The translations under genes and the position numbers were made by a program. Shown in pieces: positions 1-12,401 of a stretch of DNA of 64,000 bases. This stretch comes from Spirometra erinaceieuropaei (taxonomy: Eukaryota > Platyhelminthes > Cestoda > Diphyllobothriidea > Diphyllobothriidae): assembly GCA_902702965.1 (NCBI GenBank), contig CACRXP010000397.1, positions 320,699-384,698 of the forward strand, given 5' to 3'. Numbering within the stretch: position 1 is the first letter of the stretch; each line of letters starts with the position of its first letter. Under the pieces are notes generated by a model, which saw nothing but the letters and a program-made list of their open reading frames with translations, searched no databases and was not told the origin of the DNA.

Positions 1-3000
1 GCGAGTCTAGGGGTTTTATATCCCATCCTGTTTGTACTGCCGTGCGTGAAATGTGTTTGACTTGGACTATTTAGACGTGTTCGCGTCTGTTTTGTATCAA
101 GCCAAGGGACTCGTTGAACTGCAAAGTCAACACGTCTGGGCATATACATCAGGAAGGTAGGTGAACCTGTGACCGTAGGATAAGCAAGGGTGTGTGACGC
201 ATGAATGGTTAGCAACACCCTTGTCATTTTTGAAAGTATGTTTACTTTTCGTTGAGCAGCATACATTGTCAAGCTGGGTAACTGATCCATCCGCCTTTAT
301 GTCTTCCTGGTCATCTTTTGCGCAAATTGAAAAGTCGAGCACCACACATACTTTGCTGGCACACTAGGAGGAATACTTTCTTCGTGATCGTTAATATGCA
401 GAACACCGAGGGTACTGAAAAATCAACTATCTTGTTTATGCCTTCATCGGCCAACCAGTACCTGATATTAAAAATTATTTCTCGACCGCTTCACGCGATG
501 GGTTCTCCCATGGCCTAAGGCAATGACGAAATACGTGTGTTCTGAACTATAATGATGCTCACTTATGCCGCATCTTTCCGGTTTCAAGGCGCGTCAGATT
601 TATTATTAGAGAGAATAATGAGTTGAGAGTGCTGCGGAAGTAGATTCTGTGGTGTCGGCCTCACCTCAGCTGACTGCACGAGCCTGTCACTCATGCGATG
701 CAGTCTGGCAGAATATTCAGAGGCTGCATGGACGTATTAGACCCTTTGCGCATACAATAAAGTCTTCAGCAAAACAGCGCAGTCTGGACCCCAGTACAAC
801 GCCTTGTCCTTCTCGTGCACGCAGAATCTATTGGGCTAAATGTCATCCTACGCGATCACGCGCAAATGCACGACAGGTATTAACAACAAATTAGAAAACG
901 CTTGTGTAGAACGCATGCGATTTCATTTCCTAGCATAGATGTGGTAAATGAAACGTCGCATTGGGAAGGCAACAGTTAGCCCTACGTTCCAAACATGTGA
1001 CGATAGACGTTAGGTTTGGAAATGCATAGTGTAGGACGTTAGTAGGCTGGCGGCATAGCTTTATCAGCCATTGCACTTGGTTTCTTTTCTGCCCGACTTG
1101 ATTAGGACCAGCCAGTGGTGTGTGGGAGAGGAGAGGGTGGGTAACGTCGATACTGGGGGACTCATTCTCACGACAAATCAATGAATTCATCACTAATTAA
1201 TCTACCACCCTTCAGTGTACTACGACGCGTCACCCGTCGTGGCATGGAGGATTTTCAGCTTGCATGGTAAATCGGTCCTACCCAAACTCAGAGATAGGAT
1301 CAATGACTCCTCCAAGTGGTCTTCATGACATTCCCAATTAAAACGGATCCGAGAACCCCTGATAGAAGCCTGGGACATACGGATTTAGGGATCATGTCTT
1401 GCGTGACTCTCGTTGACGGGCTTTTCAGCCTTGTCAATCGCTACGCTCACGCGCACTGGTTTGTTAACTATGCCTACCGTCGGACACAGTGGTTTGGAGG
1501 AACGGAGTGAGGAAGATGCACTTAAGGTCGCTAGTGCTGCGTCAATTTCGTGGAGCTGTACTGGGCGTTACCTTTTGTGACTTTCTAACTACCATGTATG
1601 CGTGCGGAGCACATGCGGTATCCAATGACAGCTGCTCAAAATGTTTCCTTGCGCATGGTGGGTAACTGCTCTCTGTCCCTGCCTGACAGCTGGTTTCCAC
1701 CGGTGGCCTCTCAAATCTGTGGTCTACGCCGCGGCCGCACCCCCGGTAGCCACTTTAACTCGTTGGTTGACGCAGATGGTTGGACAGAAGGAGTCTACGC
1801 AAATCTAATTACAGTTCAAAATATCCACGTCCGGTTGTATTTTGGAGATCCAGTAGACAGTCGCTTGGCAACCAGTAATAATGCAAAATCGGTTAATGCT
1901 TACAAGAACGAGGGCCATCAAAATGTTCATTTGTTATCCATCATCAGTCAGTCATACCTCAGTCCCGAGCTTGGATAGCACTATGTCCGAATAAGGTAGG
2001 TGTTTAATCAAGCAAAGCCCTGTATGGAGTTCGGTTCGTGCACTGGGATGAACTACTTGTGTTTGCGGCACAATCATCTCTTGGCTTAAACTGCCGCCAC
2101 TATGCAAGGGGTAAGAGTGAATGGCGCGGTGACAGCACTTATTCCGCCGCATAATGCATTGCATGCGCTTCTAAAGTTTATTAGCGCCCTGAGCGTCACG
2201 ACTTTGGAGGCCGCCATCTTATGTGATGAGTCAGCCCGGTTGTGGTCTGAAAGTAAGGCAGAAACGTCTTCTTATGGCAACTTTCACCCGGGTGACACAA
2301 GAGCACGTGTTTAATGCCGAAGTCTTTTTTACTGGTTCACTAACGGCCTCATTAGCATAGAGCAGAGTGTCTTGGAGACGGCGACAGAAATTCCGGAAGA
2401 CGGCCCAGGCTATAGGGGGATTGTATTTTGGTAAATGAGGGAGTGGCCTGGAATGTCCGAGTAGCACCCCCCCCCCGGGCGAGATGGATCCAGAATATGT
2501 TCCCTAGAGTTCACGGGTCGTGGTGCCCGCATAGCCGACGGTGGACATTAGCTTTCATAGGCGTGAGAGGAAAAACCCTTCCTGCCGGCTAGACTTTAGC
2601 CATCCCTGTAGCCTAGCATGTTCGCGAGTTCGGGCAACCCGGTATGGATAGATCAGAGAGGATGTAACGACTAAGCAGGCAAAATGTGGGCTTAGAACGC
2701 GTCAGTCATCATACAAATCCTGATTTGTAAGGAGAAGACGGAAGTCACCAGATTGAGTGGTTGATTGTATACAGAAATCCAAGTCGCCCTCTCGGGCCGC
2801 AGTGGACGCTGGCGAAGCCAGGGCTGGTGTTGGTTCTGTTTAGGCTTGCCTGAGAGTCAGTGAGACAGCTTTAACAGCCGCTTTTGTAGGTTTCTGGGGC
2901 AATCTGAGGCTGTATCCCATTTTTGTTTTGGATTCGCCGGGGTGGTGGTGTTTAAGTGGCTTATATTGTGGTTGCGGGAGGGAGGTGCGTTCAAGTGTCC

Positions 3001-3020
3001 TCATCGACAGCTGCGACTGT
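1..3020. other. No gene recognised; left flank
   Basis: I see no exon with convincing splice borders, no domain and no RNA gene here. Short open frames exist on both strands, the longest 126 codons at 1598-1978 (+), but none carries a recognisable motif. The only structured hint is a weak minus-strand match near 1905-1975 to the tRNA-like/hammerhead repeat described at 42.1-42.7 kb, listed separately. Confidence 0.5.
1905..1975 (-). repeat. Possible remnant of hammerhead-bearing SINE-like repeat
   Basis: Read on the minus strand, this stretch has GGTATGACTGACTGATGA followed by a short AT-rich block and GAACA. It lines up with the same part of the repeat at 42121-42700 (GGTATGACTGGCTGATGA, then GAAC). 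The hammerhead core word CTGATGA is kept, but stem II and the tRNA-like head are not recognisable. It could be chance similarity of about 35 bases. Confidence 0.3.
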
Positions 3021-3029
3021 ATGGAGAGA

Positions 3030-4320
3030 GGTGGCGGGCCGAAGTCAGTTGAGCGCGAATGCGCGGACCAGCTATTTACACTGAGGCGCATTCTCGAATT
3101 TTGCCATGGCTACCTACAACCGACGGCCGTCTACTTCATTGAATTTGCCGCCGTGTTCGATTCTGTTCATTGTGAGTTCCTGTGGCGGATAATGGCGCTA
3201 GATGGTGTACCGGCAAAAAAATCGCCATGGCCAAGACCTATTATCGCTCCACTACTGCGAGGGTCCTGGCTCTTAACAATCTTTCCCAACCGTCCGGTAT
3301 TCGGTCTGGCGTTCGACAGGGTTGTATCCTGTCACCCATTCCGTTCAACTATGCTATTGACAGGATCCTCGGAAGGCCCTACACGAAGGCGATGGTGTCG
3401 AGTTTGCACCCGGACACTGACTGACTGATCTCGACTATGCCGATGATATCACCTTACTTGCTCCAAGTTTTGGTGATCTTCAGTCAATGGTGTCACGAGT
3501 GAACGAGGTCTCTAAATCGGTCGGTTTATCCATAAACGCTGGGAAGACCAAGGTGTTTTCAAGCTGCATTCTTGACCAGGAGAAGTCACCCCTCGGGATT
3601 GATGGCTGTCAACTTGAAGTAGGAGACATTTTTAAACACCTCGGGGCGAGGCTGCTGCCTAATGGACAGATTAAGGACGGCATTGTTTCCCGAATCGATG
3701 CTACGCACTGGGTCTTCTTAAACCCTTGGAAATGCATATGGATCCGACGTAACCTCTCTATCGTCAATAAGATTCGCGTGTACCGTGCATCTGACCGGTC
3801 TGCACTTCTCTACGGTTGTGAATGTTGGGCGTTGCGCCTGGAGGACGAGCGAAAACTGGAGGTATTTGACCACCACTGCTTGAGGACCATCCTTCGAGTG
3901 AAGTTCACCGACTTCGTCTCAAATGAGACAGTCCGCGCTAGCTGCGACAACATCGCAGGGATAACTCAGACCATCCAAGAAAGACGACTGAGATGGTTCG
4001 GGCCTGTTCTTCGTCGTTCACATCAGGAGCTCAGTGTTACTGCACTCGATCAGGCACCATTACCCCCTTAAAGGCGTCGGACAGGGGGTTAGTTCAAAAC
4101 CTGACTCGACACAGTTCGTCAGGACATAGAGGTGAGTCTTGGACCTTCGGCAGTCGGTCTCCGTCGTTGGCGAGGAAAACGGGTTGAGCTGTCCAGATCT
4201 GCTGCCGCGGATCGTCACGCGTGGAGAGGTACGGTTCGGGACATCATGGAGGCCGGCTGGATCAGGCATGATCGCAGCCGTATCAAGTAGAAGTACAAGC
4301 AAGTGGCTACAAGTCAACGC
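3030..4320 (+). mobile_element. RTE-type LINE fragment, reverse transcriptase and C-terminal region
   Basis: A broken reverse transcriptase of the RTE/BovB-like kind. Recognisable stretches include CADQLFTLRRILEF (finger), SGVRQGCILSP, then LDYADDITLL with the catalytic YADD at 3436-3447. It ends with the family's C-terminal block LLYGCECWALR, KLEVFDHHCLR and RRLRWFG. The frame shifts at the A-run near 3211-3219 and again near 3418, where an in-frame TGA also occurs, and the tail after 4071 reads on in other frames to about 4320 (RRWRGKRVELSR). No endonuclease is seen upstream, so this is a 5'-truncated dead copy. The RTE assignment rests on remembered family motifs. Confidence 0.85.
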
Positions 4321-4349
4321 GTTTAAAGTGGCTCGGTGCAGGAGGTGAA

Positions 4350-5350
4350 TGACCTTGAGTCAGCGAGGTCTCAGACAAGGACACCAAACAGACACGTGAT
4401 AATTGTCGAAAACAAGGGCGACAGTGTTGGTTGCTTGTGTATCCGCCAGGTAAGATCAGAACGCTGCCGACCAGTTTTCCAAACAGTGACTGTTAGAGTG
4501 GAAGGGCGCGGAATGCAGACGATAATATGAGGGGCTAGGATCATTTTCGCCAGTACAAGTGATATCATTAGGAAGCTTCATTTTCCAGCACGCAGAATCC
4601 ACGGCCATATCCGGACAACGAGGCTCCCGCTTCAAATAGGGAAGTCCGGCATGAGCTTTATCGCATACGCCTCTCAGGGACAAACAACAATGGTGTGAAG
4701 GACAAAGTTCATAAGGGTGTGCGCACCTTCCCGTGTTTCGTTAACGGGAGGTAAATTCATTTTTGGTAGCTTCAAGCCACAATTTCATGTAGATCTTGTT
4801 ACTTATGAAGTAGGAACTTTCCGTCACAGAACGGACAACTTCAGCAGCAATGCATGCTTACCAAAAGCCTACTTAGAGGTAAATCTTACCTCGCGTCAAC
4901 GGCAACCGATGTACTATGTGCTTGACAAAAGCGACCAATGAGATGTGTAGTTGACAAAGGTGGTGTGCGGTGCTCTCTAAAGATATAATGAGGACGGCGC
5001 AACAGATGTCCGGGAAAATGCACCGCGCATCAAATCGGCTCCAGAACAAGACCACAAGCATGCTGTTAGCTGGCTTTTGTATAGGCTAAGCAGGTTGTTG
5101 AGGTGATCCGGCGACATCGTCAGATTCCAAGTTACTTTAAGTAAGTCGGCGTCCTCCTATTCAAACAAAAAAATCAGCCGCGGACGATAGCCGCCGGGAC
5201 GTTTTCCTTGCCTGCTTTAATGCCAAAATCTGCCTGCGCTTTCCTTAAGCGCCTGATGTGCTGCTTCGGCGACAGGACTTTGCCGAAATTATTGGCGAGG
5301 AAAGTGTCAGGAAATGAGGACTAACCTCTAAATTACCATTGCTGACCCAG
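4350..5350. other. No feature recognised
   Basis: Apart from small unremarkable open frames on both strands I find no exon, RNA gene or repeat that I can name. The right end leads into the LINE scrap at 5.4 kb and may contain its eroded upstream part. Confidence 0.45.
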
Positions 5351-5379
5351 CAGAGGCCTCTAAAACCATGAAACCACAT

Positions 5380-5600
5380 TGGCCAGATAAAGATTATACA
5401 ATTTGGGACGCGAACGGTCTATGTCGGTGGTCAGACAGGTGTGATGAAACACTTCACATACAAGGGACCAGTATTCGAAACCTTCTCGGGAACAAGCGGA
5501 ATGAAGCAGGGCAAGATATTCGCACTAGTTATCTCCAGTACCCTGGTCTCCGAAGTGCTGATAAACGCCTATCAAGAAGACTGAGTGTCGTTTGAATCGA
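5380..5600 (+). mobile_element. Degenerate LINE reverse-transcriptase scrap
   Basis: In one frame this reads VFETFSGTSGMKQGKIFAL followed by LVSEVLINAYQED and a stop. That resembles the LINE RT segment around the GMKQGCVLAP motif and the following LFS..L helix. The cysteine-valine core is already mutated, and flanking frames are closed. A further weak match (FMYLGTP near 6600) may belong to the same dead element. Clade cannot be assigned. Confidence 0.5.
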
Positions 5601-5699
5601 TCGAAAACTATCCGCATCTCATCTACGTAGGACATCACAGAACATATGGCCTGTCCTTCCAGAAAACACACGGGGAAAGCTGGGGGACCCACTGACGAG

Positions 5700-8600
5700 C
5701 CGAACCCCTCGCAGCTGCGTCAGGCAGCGGCACAAGATCGGCGAAACACGCGTGTCTGGGCTTTTAGCTAATACCTGTGTTGTTAGTACGGTAAATTATT
5801 GCACAATGTCCTTCGTTCATGATGGCGTAATGGACATCAGAGCGCAGTACAGACTTCATTGCCCACGGGTACACCAACTACGGACTCAATATAAAAACAC
5901 GGAAAACGGTTGCAATTTGACATCTGAAGCTAACGGTTGAAGACGCTGACGCCGACTGTTCCTCCACTGAAGGCAATGAGCACCGCCACATTTCCGGGGA
6001 GGGGGTCGCAGTGTTGATGTCAGCTAGAATGTGTCTGTAGTGAAACGGGCCTGCGTTTCGTCTACCACATTCCCTTCTTCTCACGCCCACGGGGATGCGA
6101 TGTGAAAGCAAGGTTAAAATGTGAGGAGGTGGGCGTGGACACAGAGACTTACAGAGTTACACAACACCACATTCGACTGTCACACAGGATTTGGCCCTCC
6201 TCTTTCGCACATCTCAGATTCCGATGGGGACGCCTCGAATCTTTCGAAGGCAGAGTGTCATAATGACCAGATTGCGAAGGAGCCACCACGGTCTTACCTT
6301 CTTTGCAATGTAAGACCGAGTAGTCCCGTCAGTTGACAACCCTCTAAGCCACGACTGTTAGCGCGTCATGATAATTTAAAAGAGCATAATTGGCTGCTTA
6401 TAGTAAGAAGCGGGTCCCAGATCCGAGGCGGTTGGACCTCACACTCATTTCCCTCTCCAGTGTATCAGTTGCTTGTCCGAGGCAAGCTAAGTGAGGATAG
6501 CATTAGGCGCAGTGCCTGAAGTGGCCTAAGACCGCCATCTGTTGCACATCCCAAGATGGGTACACGTCAAATGCCGGTGACAGTCGGTACGAAGCTGTTT
6601 GCCAATTCATGTACTTGGGCACGCCATATTAACGAATGCCAAAACGGAGATAAGATTAGAGATTGAGTTTCCGAAGCCGATGGGTTGCAATGCTTTGTCC
6701 GTCCCAACGTGGAACGGAGTATTACTGTGACATCGTCTTGGCGACGCTTACATAGGAGCCAAAAATGGACAGCTTAACAAGACCATACGCAAAAGCTGAA
6801 CCACTTTTATTTAAGCAACCTTCAGAGGGTATGGAAAATGAAAGGGCAGGAAAGAATCCTGCACACCCAGGTTCAGAAAATATCTGATGTGATCAATATT
6901 TATACCATGTTACAACTGAATTAACTTTGACGGAATTATTTACTAGTCGGGATGGGTGGTGAAAAACGGTCTAATTGTCTCTTTTATGGGGACTTGGTTA
7001 GGGATCATGGACGACTGCTTGCATATCTCGTCGGCATTTATAAAACAAACGTGAGAAGATGAACTCCAAACGTGACTAACGAGGGGATACAACAAGAGTA
7101 AATAGGATAATAGGCGATGGGGCCCTAACATCTTCTCCAGGTGAGGTTACACGTCAAGCCTTCTGGCACACTCAGCCCTCTGTGGGGCTTATTATCTCAC
7201 GAGTTAGGTTTTCATACAGCTGGTTATCGATCTTTGTACCTAGCCATCTGATGAAGAAGCTACAGGTGGCCTTGCGTTGACTTCCTAGAGGTCTCTAATC
7301 CCGTGCCCCAACCTTTACCCTAACCCCCTGGAACTTGGCGCGGGGCCACCCGTGTCTTCCTGAGCTCTCATTTGTTCTCCTGTTCCCATGTAGCGATCAA
7401 GGTAGACGGGCCAAAGTCACTCCCCAGTGATCTGAAATATCCCGAATCACCGCTGGGAGGAAGCAGGTCCGTACCTCACGTGATGAGGCCTTAGCCTTTA
7501 AAACTGCGGTATTATCGCTCAGTCCGATCCTAGGATTTAGGATATCTATTGCACCAGTAGAAACTAGACAGCAAGCCCACACAGCGGCGCTGCACTTCAT
7601 TACGTGTGCTCAACCTCATTTTATTAGCAGATTCGTCTCCCTGGCGTCTTGTGTGAAGAAGAAAAACAAAAATGTCTCTTACAGTTGCTTGTTTCTGCAA
7701 TGACGCAGCGACGTGCTTGGAGTTTATCCTGATCACTTTTAGCACACAGAAAATGTGCTCAACTGCCGCTTTACTGTCTCCTGCACAACGCTCTTGCCAT
7801 CCTTTGTTTTGTTTGTCGGGCCCTCCTCCAACAAGCAGCTGCCTCCACCCCTCTGGTGTGCGTTTTGAGGTTTAACTCGCATGCCTCATCTTGTGTCCTG
7901 TCCAAATGGAAGAGTCTTCCACCTTCAGTCCTCTATCGGGGGTGTCTCAGCACAAAATGCAATTTTATTTTCTGTTGCTCCGGAGACTCTGTGTGTGCAT
8001 ATGTGTTATCTAACCTCGAAAGTGTGAAACTTTCACCCTAGCTCTAACCGAGGAACTCTGCGTTGTGTCTTATTCAAGGATGGACCCTGCCAAATGAAGC
8101 AAACCTACTATAATGCCGAGGATTGTTTGGACGGACAGGAGGCAAGGTTTGAAATCAGAAGCAGGAAGTACCTCAGTGCAAATCACACTAAGACGCTCCC
8201 AGGGGATCGCTCTGCCTTCCGCACTCTGGGTAGAAGCGATAGGTTATTTTTGGGTACGAGAGTGTACTCTTATTTTGGGCTCTCGCAGCTGTGGTCCAAG
8301 TGGTGCCTCATTCGCTACCAAGCTGAGGCAGCAAGTCTTTTTCACCATGTGAATCGTTGTCTCCGCACATTTAAAAATTTTCCATCAGTGACGTCAACAT
8401 CACCTAACATAACAGTCAGGTGAACAGGGGTGGATCAAAGAACACATCTGATTGTAGGAGACTTCTAGAACGACAACACCTGCCGCTTAATAACTTCTGT
8501 TTTGCAGGACTTTGATGACAGAGAAGACAGCATATGCTGCAAAATGATCTTAGACAGCCGATAGGCAGAGAATCATGTGGTAGGACCGCGCGCCTGACGA

Positions 8601-9560
8601 CAGAATTAGCAGATGCAACAACTGGTCTCTGATAAACTATTTTTAGGTGAGATTGATTGCAGCGCATATTACTGTCCTCGAATCAAGACTGCCGGTTTGC
8701 TCGAGGAAGCCAGCTGCGGGATATAAAGCCACATCTGAGCCGGGATAAAGCAGTCATTGCTTGGTGGCTCTCGGTAACCGGATCTACCCGCAGCAGTCGA
8801 TTGGCTGAAAGGCCCTTTATGTGACTAGCCCCGTAGATGCGGAGAGGAAAAAGATCGTTCTTATGTAGACCACCTCTAAATTTTAACCGGAACTACCCAC
8901 TTACCACTCTGCCGGAAAAAACTGAAGTCCGTGATAAACTCTAGATGGGTACGAGTGACCCGAGTAGGCTCGGCTGATAGATAGACAAACCTGGCCGTCG
9001 TTTTCATATGCATTTCATCCTGGTAGATGAAAAGGGGGTAGAAGGCGGATGAGGAAATCTGACAAGCGAAATTCGACGCAGGATATGACGAATGTGTCCT
9101 GGGTTGGATGAATTAATATCGATGCTGTACTGATCAAAATTTGGTCCTTGTTGTTCGTCATGGAAATTTCAGCCGGAAAAGCTCCTGACTGCCAAATAGT
9201 ACGCCCTAGAGTTAGCATCAACAGTGACACCTCCCAACTGACCAGCAAAAGAAGAGAGCATATGACTGACAGATTCAATTGTCCATATAATCCCTTTTCG
9301 CTAGTCAGTGAAGTAACTATTTATGACGGCAGGTAGAAAGCATCCGTAGGCAAGAAAATGTAAGACGAAGAATATGTACATCAACAAAAGGACACATTAT
9401 GAACTGAGCAGCTAACCTAACAGACGGATGCAGTCAAGTGGTTTTGTCACGACAGCCTAAGTCGCCAGCAGACCGCGGCCATTACGAACTTTAGGCTCGC
9501 TCCCGAATAGTCAGACGAGAAGCTGGATGCCAATACAGAAAACATCGCATTCTGCATGAA
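5700..9560. other. Long stretch without recognisable genes
   Basis: Only short frames occur on both strands, none with a domain I recognise. The 7311-7345 stretch holds a telomere-like CCCTAA remnant and a motif shared with 48 kb, listed separately. Parts of 6400-6830 may be eroded LINE sequence. Confidence 0.4.
7305..7350. repeat. Degenerate CCCTAA-type repeat with shared GC-rich block
   Basis: A TTTACCCTAACCCCCTGG stretch leads into GGAACTTGGCGCGGGGCCAC. The same order, CCCTAA-like words followed by CCCCTGGAATTTAGCGC and GGCCACCCG, recurs at 48000-48105 on the same strand. About 24 of 28 bases agree in the second block. This looks like one interspersed repeat family with a telomere-like lead-in. 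Confidence 0.55.
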
Positions 9561-9659
9561 ATAAATGAAGGGTTAATTGGAGCAAGTTGGAGCCGACCGA
9601 CGACACATGTCCTGTGCCGCCAGAACAGGCATCCGAATGCGACCGGCGGAGGCTTCAGA

Positions 9660-9800
9660 GCACCTTGGGCGAGGGCATGTTTGTGGCAGTCTTGAAGTTG
9701 GTTGGCCGGTTAGGATAGATGTGGTTGGTCGAAACCCCGGCTGCCACCGGTACGCGTGGGAGGCGCAGTGTTGCAGCAGACGCCTGGAGCGGGGCCATTA
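9660..9800 (+). repeat. GC-rich interspersed repeat, module C copy 1
   Basis: The core GGAGGCGCAGTGTTGCAGCA with flanking GGTTGGTCG matches 35690-35790, which reads GGAGACGCAGCGTTGCAGCA in the same orientation. The similarity covers about 130 bases with small gaps. No coding capacity is recognisable; it may be part of a larger retroelement untranslated region. Confidence 0.5.
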
Positions 9801-10636
9801 CCGTTTACAAGCAGTATTGAAAGAGGATTCGCGGAGAATACAGTGAGTGAGATTATCAAAGATAATGTCATAATATTGGTAGGAAGGGCGACAACGGACA
9901 CAGTGTGATAAGACCCACAAGACAACTGCCCCGAACCCGAATTAAGTGGATCATTTGGCCTGACTGCCACCTTAGAGGACAACTGAACCGGAGGTCGGAC
10001 TCCGGTCGTTTCTGGTCTGCGTGGAAATAACATGGACGGAAGACAGGATAAGGTCCTTGTGCTTGTAAGATCAGTTAAAAAGATGGACATATTCATTCCA
10101 ACTGCACAGAGTTGTATGTATGAATAGCTACCAAAACAAGCGGCACACTGAGAGTAGAACGTGACGAAGGGTCACCAGGCGCGACTTTCGGATTAAAAAT
10201 AAGTTGCCGCCCGTTGTGATATTGTGGGGCTTAACCCCACCCTCCACGATGCGAAGAAACTATCCACTGGTTTGCGTAATGCGCAAAGAAGTGCGGACAT
10301 TTTTCCGTAATCCAACTCAGGGTAAAGGAGCTGACTTTGTTGACCTGATCGTTTATGATTTCGGCAGCAGTTCGTGCTCAAGAGAACAGTCTCCTCCGTG
10401 GGATCTTGCAACGGACTCATTTGACAGGAATGTCTCATGCCGCAAACAGGGAACTCACGAAACCCCATCATGTAATTTAAGTCCTGACGGTCAGTTCGCC
10501 TCGCCCGAAGGAGAGGGGACGGCGTGAATTTGTGCAACATGGCAGTCCGACCTTCGATTCACCGTATAGACCACTGCAGTGTGGGAGCCGGTACGACAAC
10601 TTGCCCGTGAATTAGTTTAAAATGACAGTAGACTTG

Positions 10637-10800
10637 CGGCGCATCCACAGCACCCCTTCTCCCTCATCTACCTGGCCTCCGTCCCAAGACGGAGTCGAGA
10701 AAATCGGGGCAGTGGCCGATAAACCAGTTCGTCTGCTCATGTCACACACGCCTGGCCTGCGCCCAATGAACCAGGTCCACACACAGCAAGATAGGGGAAC
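10637..10800 (+). repeat. GC-rich interspersed repeat, module A copy 1
   Basis: GCATCCACAGCACCCCTTCT is followed by CCTCATCTACCTGG, then GGGGCAGTGGCCGATAAACC and an imperfect CACACACGCCTGG block. The same string of blocks recurs near 49430-49510 (left half) and at 60230-60430 and 60640-60800. The copies share order and spacing but carry many substitutions. A 138-codon open frame crosses this region but has no domain and looks incidental. Confidence 0.55.
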
Positions 10801-10904
10801 CGCCCCGATCCCAGCTGAGTGGGAGCGTCACGAAGAACACACTGAGGAACCACTGCGGCCTGACTCTGTCCTGAAGAGAGGACCGAGTTGTCAGCAATCC
10901 AAGT

Positions 10905-11040
10905 CACAGTCCTTAGCGTATCGCGGTAGATCCGAGTACGTCAGATTGTTTAGTGGGAAATATGGCCTGAGAGTCGACCGCACTCTCTTCTCCCTTAGAC
11001 ACCAGTCCACCGTCCGAGCCGGTCTACCAACTGATTGAGA
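10905..11040 (+). repeat. GC-rich interspersed repeat, module B copy 1
   Basis: The core TACGTCAGATTGTTTAGTGG, then CCTGAGAGTCGACCGCACTC, recurs at 35300-35420 (CGTCAGATTGTTTGTAG and GACCGTCGACCTCACTCTC) and at 36010-36130 (CCAGATTGTTTTCAATG and CTGAGAGTCGACTTCACTC). All three are on the plus strand. Here it follows module A directly, so A and B may be parts of one longer element. Confidence 0.55.
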
Positions 11041-11049
11041 TCGAGAGCA

Positions 11050-12290
11050 GCGCTTGACAGAGCTAAGCAGCACCTCTACGATTGCCACTCACAAACTGCT
11101 TCCCAACACCACATAACAGGTTCTCACACAAAGGGAGTGAGCTGCCGGGCCTCACATGCGCTAGTGCCGTAGAGGTCACATGGAGGAGCCAAAGAATACC
11201 CCCTGTACGTGGGGTCATTTGCGTGCGTTTTGAGTGACGTGAGCTGTGTGATGTGGTCCGACCGGTGGTGTTACCCCAGGTAGACAAGAGCCCTAAACTC
11301 GACTTCGACGCAACACCTAAATCCCATTATTCGAAAGCCCGATGGTGGAACCGGGACACCAAGCCAAATAGGAACAGAACGCATTGGACATCCGATACGC
11401 TGAGGGTGAATTCGGGACAACTAAAGTCCAGACCGCCAGACACCCATGGTGAATGACTTGGCCTTCAATTCGGGCTGTTGCGTGAATTATTGGGACGCAA
11501 ACTGTTGACAAACCCTACCAGCGGAAACGCGGGTCCCCGCCTCCAAAAGTATCTTAAGGACCCGCACGGCTGGAGCAACACCGACGAGCAAACGACAAGG
11601 TCAGGAGGGAATGCCGCACACAACGCAAAGCATGACGCGTTATCCGCCGGGCAAACCACTCGCACGGCTACCCGGACATATAACTCAGCCACAGGCGTAA
11701 AAAGCAGGACAGGACCCGGCCCAGAGGCGCCCCAGTGTTGACGTATACGGACACGCGGCGCGCCGAGGGACCTGATGCCTCTTGAAAGGAATTTAGCCAC
11801 GTGACCTCTGCCTGACAGAACATTTGTGCTGCTTGAAGTTATGACGCCGTAAAGACAAAAGACAGCACCACCCGAGATCTGCCATGGCGAAACAGGGGCG
11901 AACGCCACCTGCTGGTCTGTAAGCTCCACATTCGTGACGTCAACCGACCCACAAGTACGCAGACTCACCATTAGGTCCACGGTCATGCCACTTAGCTCAC
12001 TCCTGATCCCCTCACCGGGACGGGCCAGGTACGTGCTGCAACTTTTGAACCGTCCCCGTGACTTGAGCGCATACCTACTTAAGTTACATGGTCCCACTTC
12101 CAGATCGTGTTGATTATTAGTGCTGAGTTGTAACAGACTGCCACCTGCAGTTCATAAACTTAACTGAAGCTTCCTGATACAAGCAAGAACGTTGGTCAGA
12201 CAGTCTATTAAGCACCTTTACACGAATTAAAATGAATAACATCAGCCAAGCAAATAACTATACACAAAGGGCAGATGAGGTGACGAAAAT
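11050..12290. other. SF1 downstream flank; no gene recognised
   Basis: This GC-rich stretch lies past the SF1 stop codon. A 210-codon minus-strand frame (11465-12097) and an 87-codon plus-strand frame overlap here, but neither has a known domain, and GC-rich repeat DNA can leave such frames open by chance. I see no clear AATAAA on the minus strand within about 200 bases of the SF1 stop. Confidence 0.4.
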
Positions 12291-12294
12291 CTCA

Positions 12295-12401
12295 TCACAA
12301 GCCTGGGGGAGGTGGGGGTGGAGGATGCAGATAGCCGTTGGGTGCAGCAGTCGTACCCCAGTAATCGTTGGTTCCACCGTACGGGGGACCTGGAGGACCG
12401 T
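12295..12401 (-). CDS. SF1: SF1 exon 8 (C-terminus)
   Basis: Acceptor cactacag|ACGGTC after a good pyrimidine tract. Encodes GPPGPPYGGTNDYWGTTAAP and ends in a run of seven prolines, then PGL and TGA at 12297-12295. Confidence 0.88.

Noticed and set aside
35..1000. GAAACGTC at about 948 as a hammerhead end
   Set aside because: No CTGANGA box at the right distance upstream, so the word alone is chance.
1598..1978. 126-codon plus-strand open frame
   Set aside because: No domain and no neighbouring exon; its end overlaps a possible SINE remnant on the other strand.
11465..12097. 210-codon minus-strand open frame near the SF1 3' end
   Set aside because: No known domain, GC-rich, overlaps another open frame on the opposite strand and has no splice or expression signal. 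Probably open by chance.
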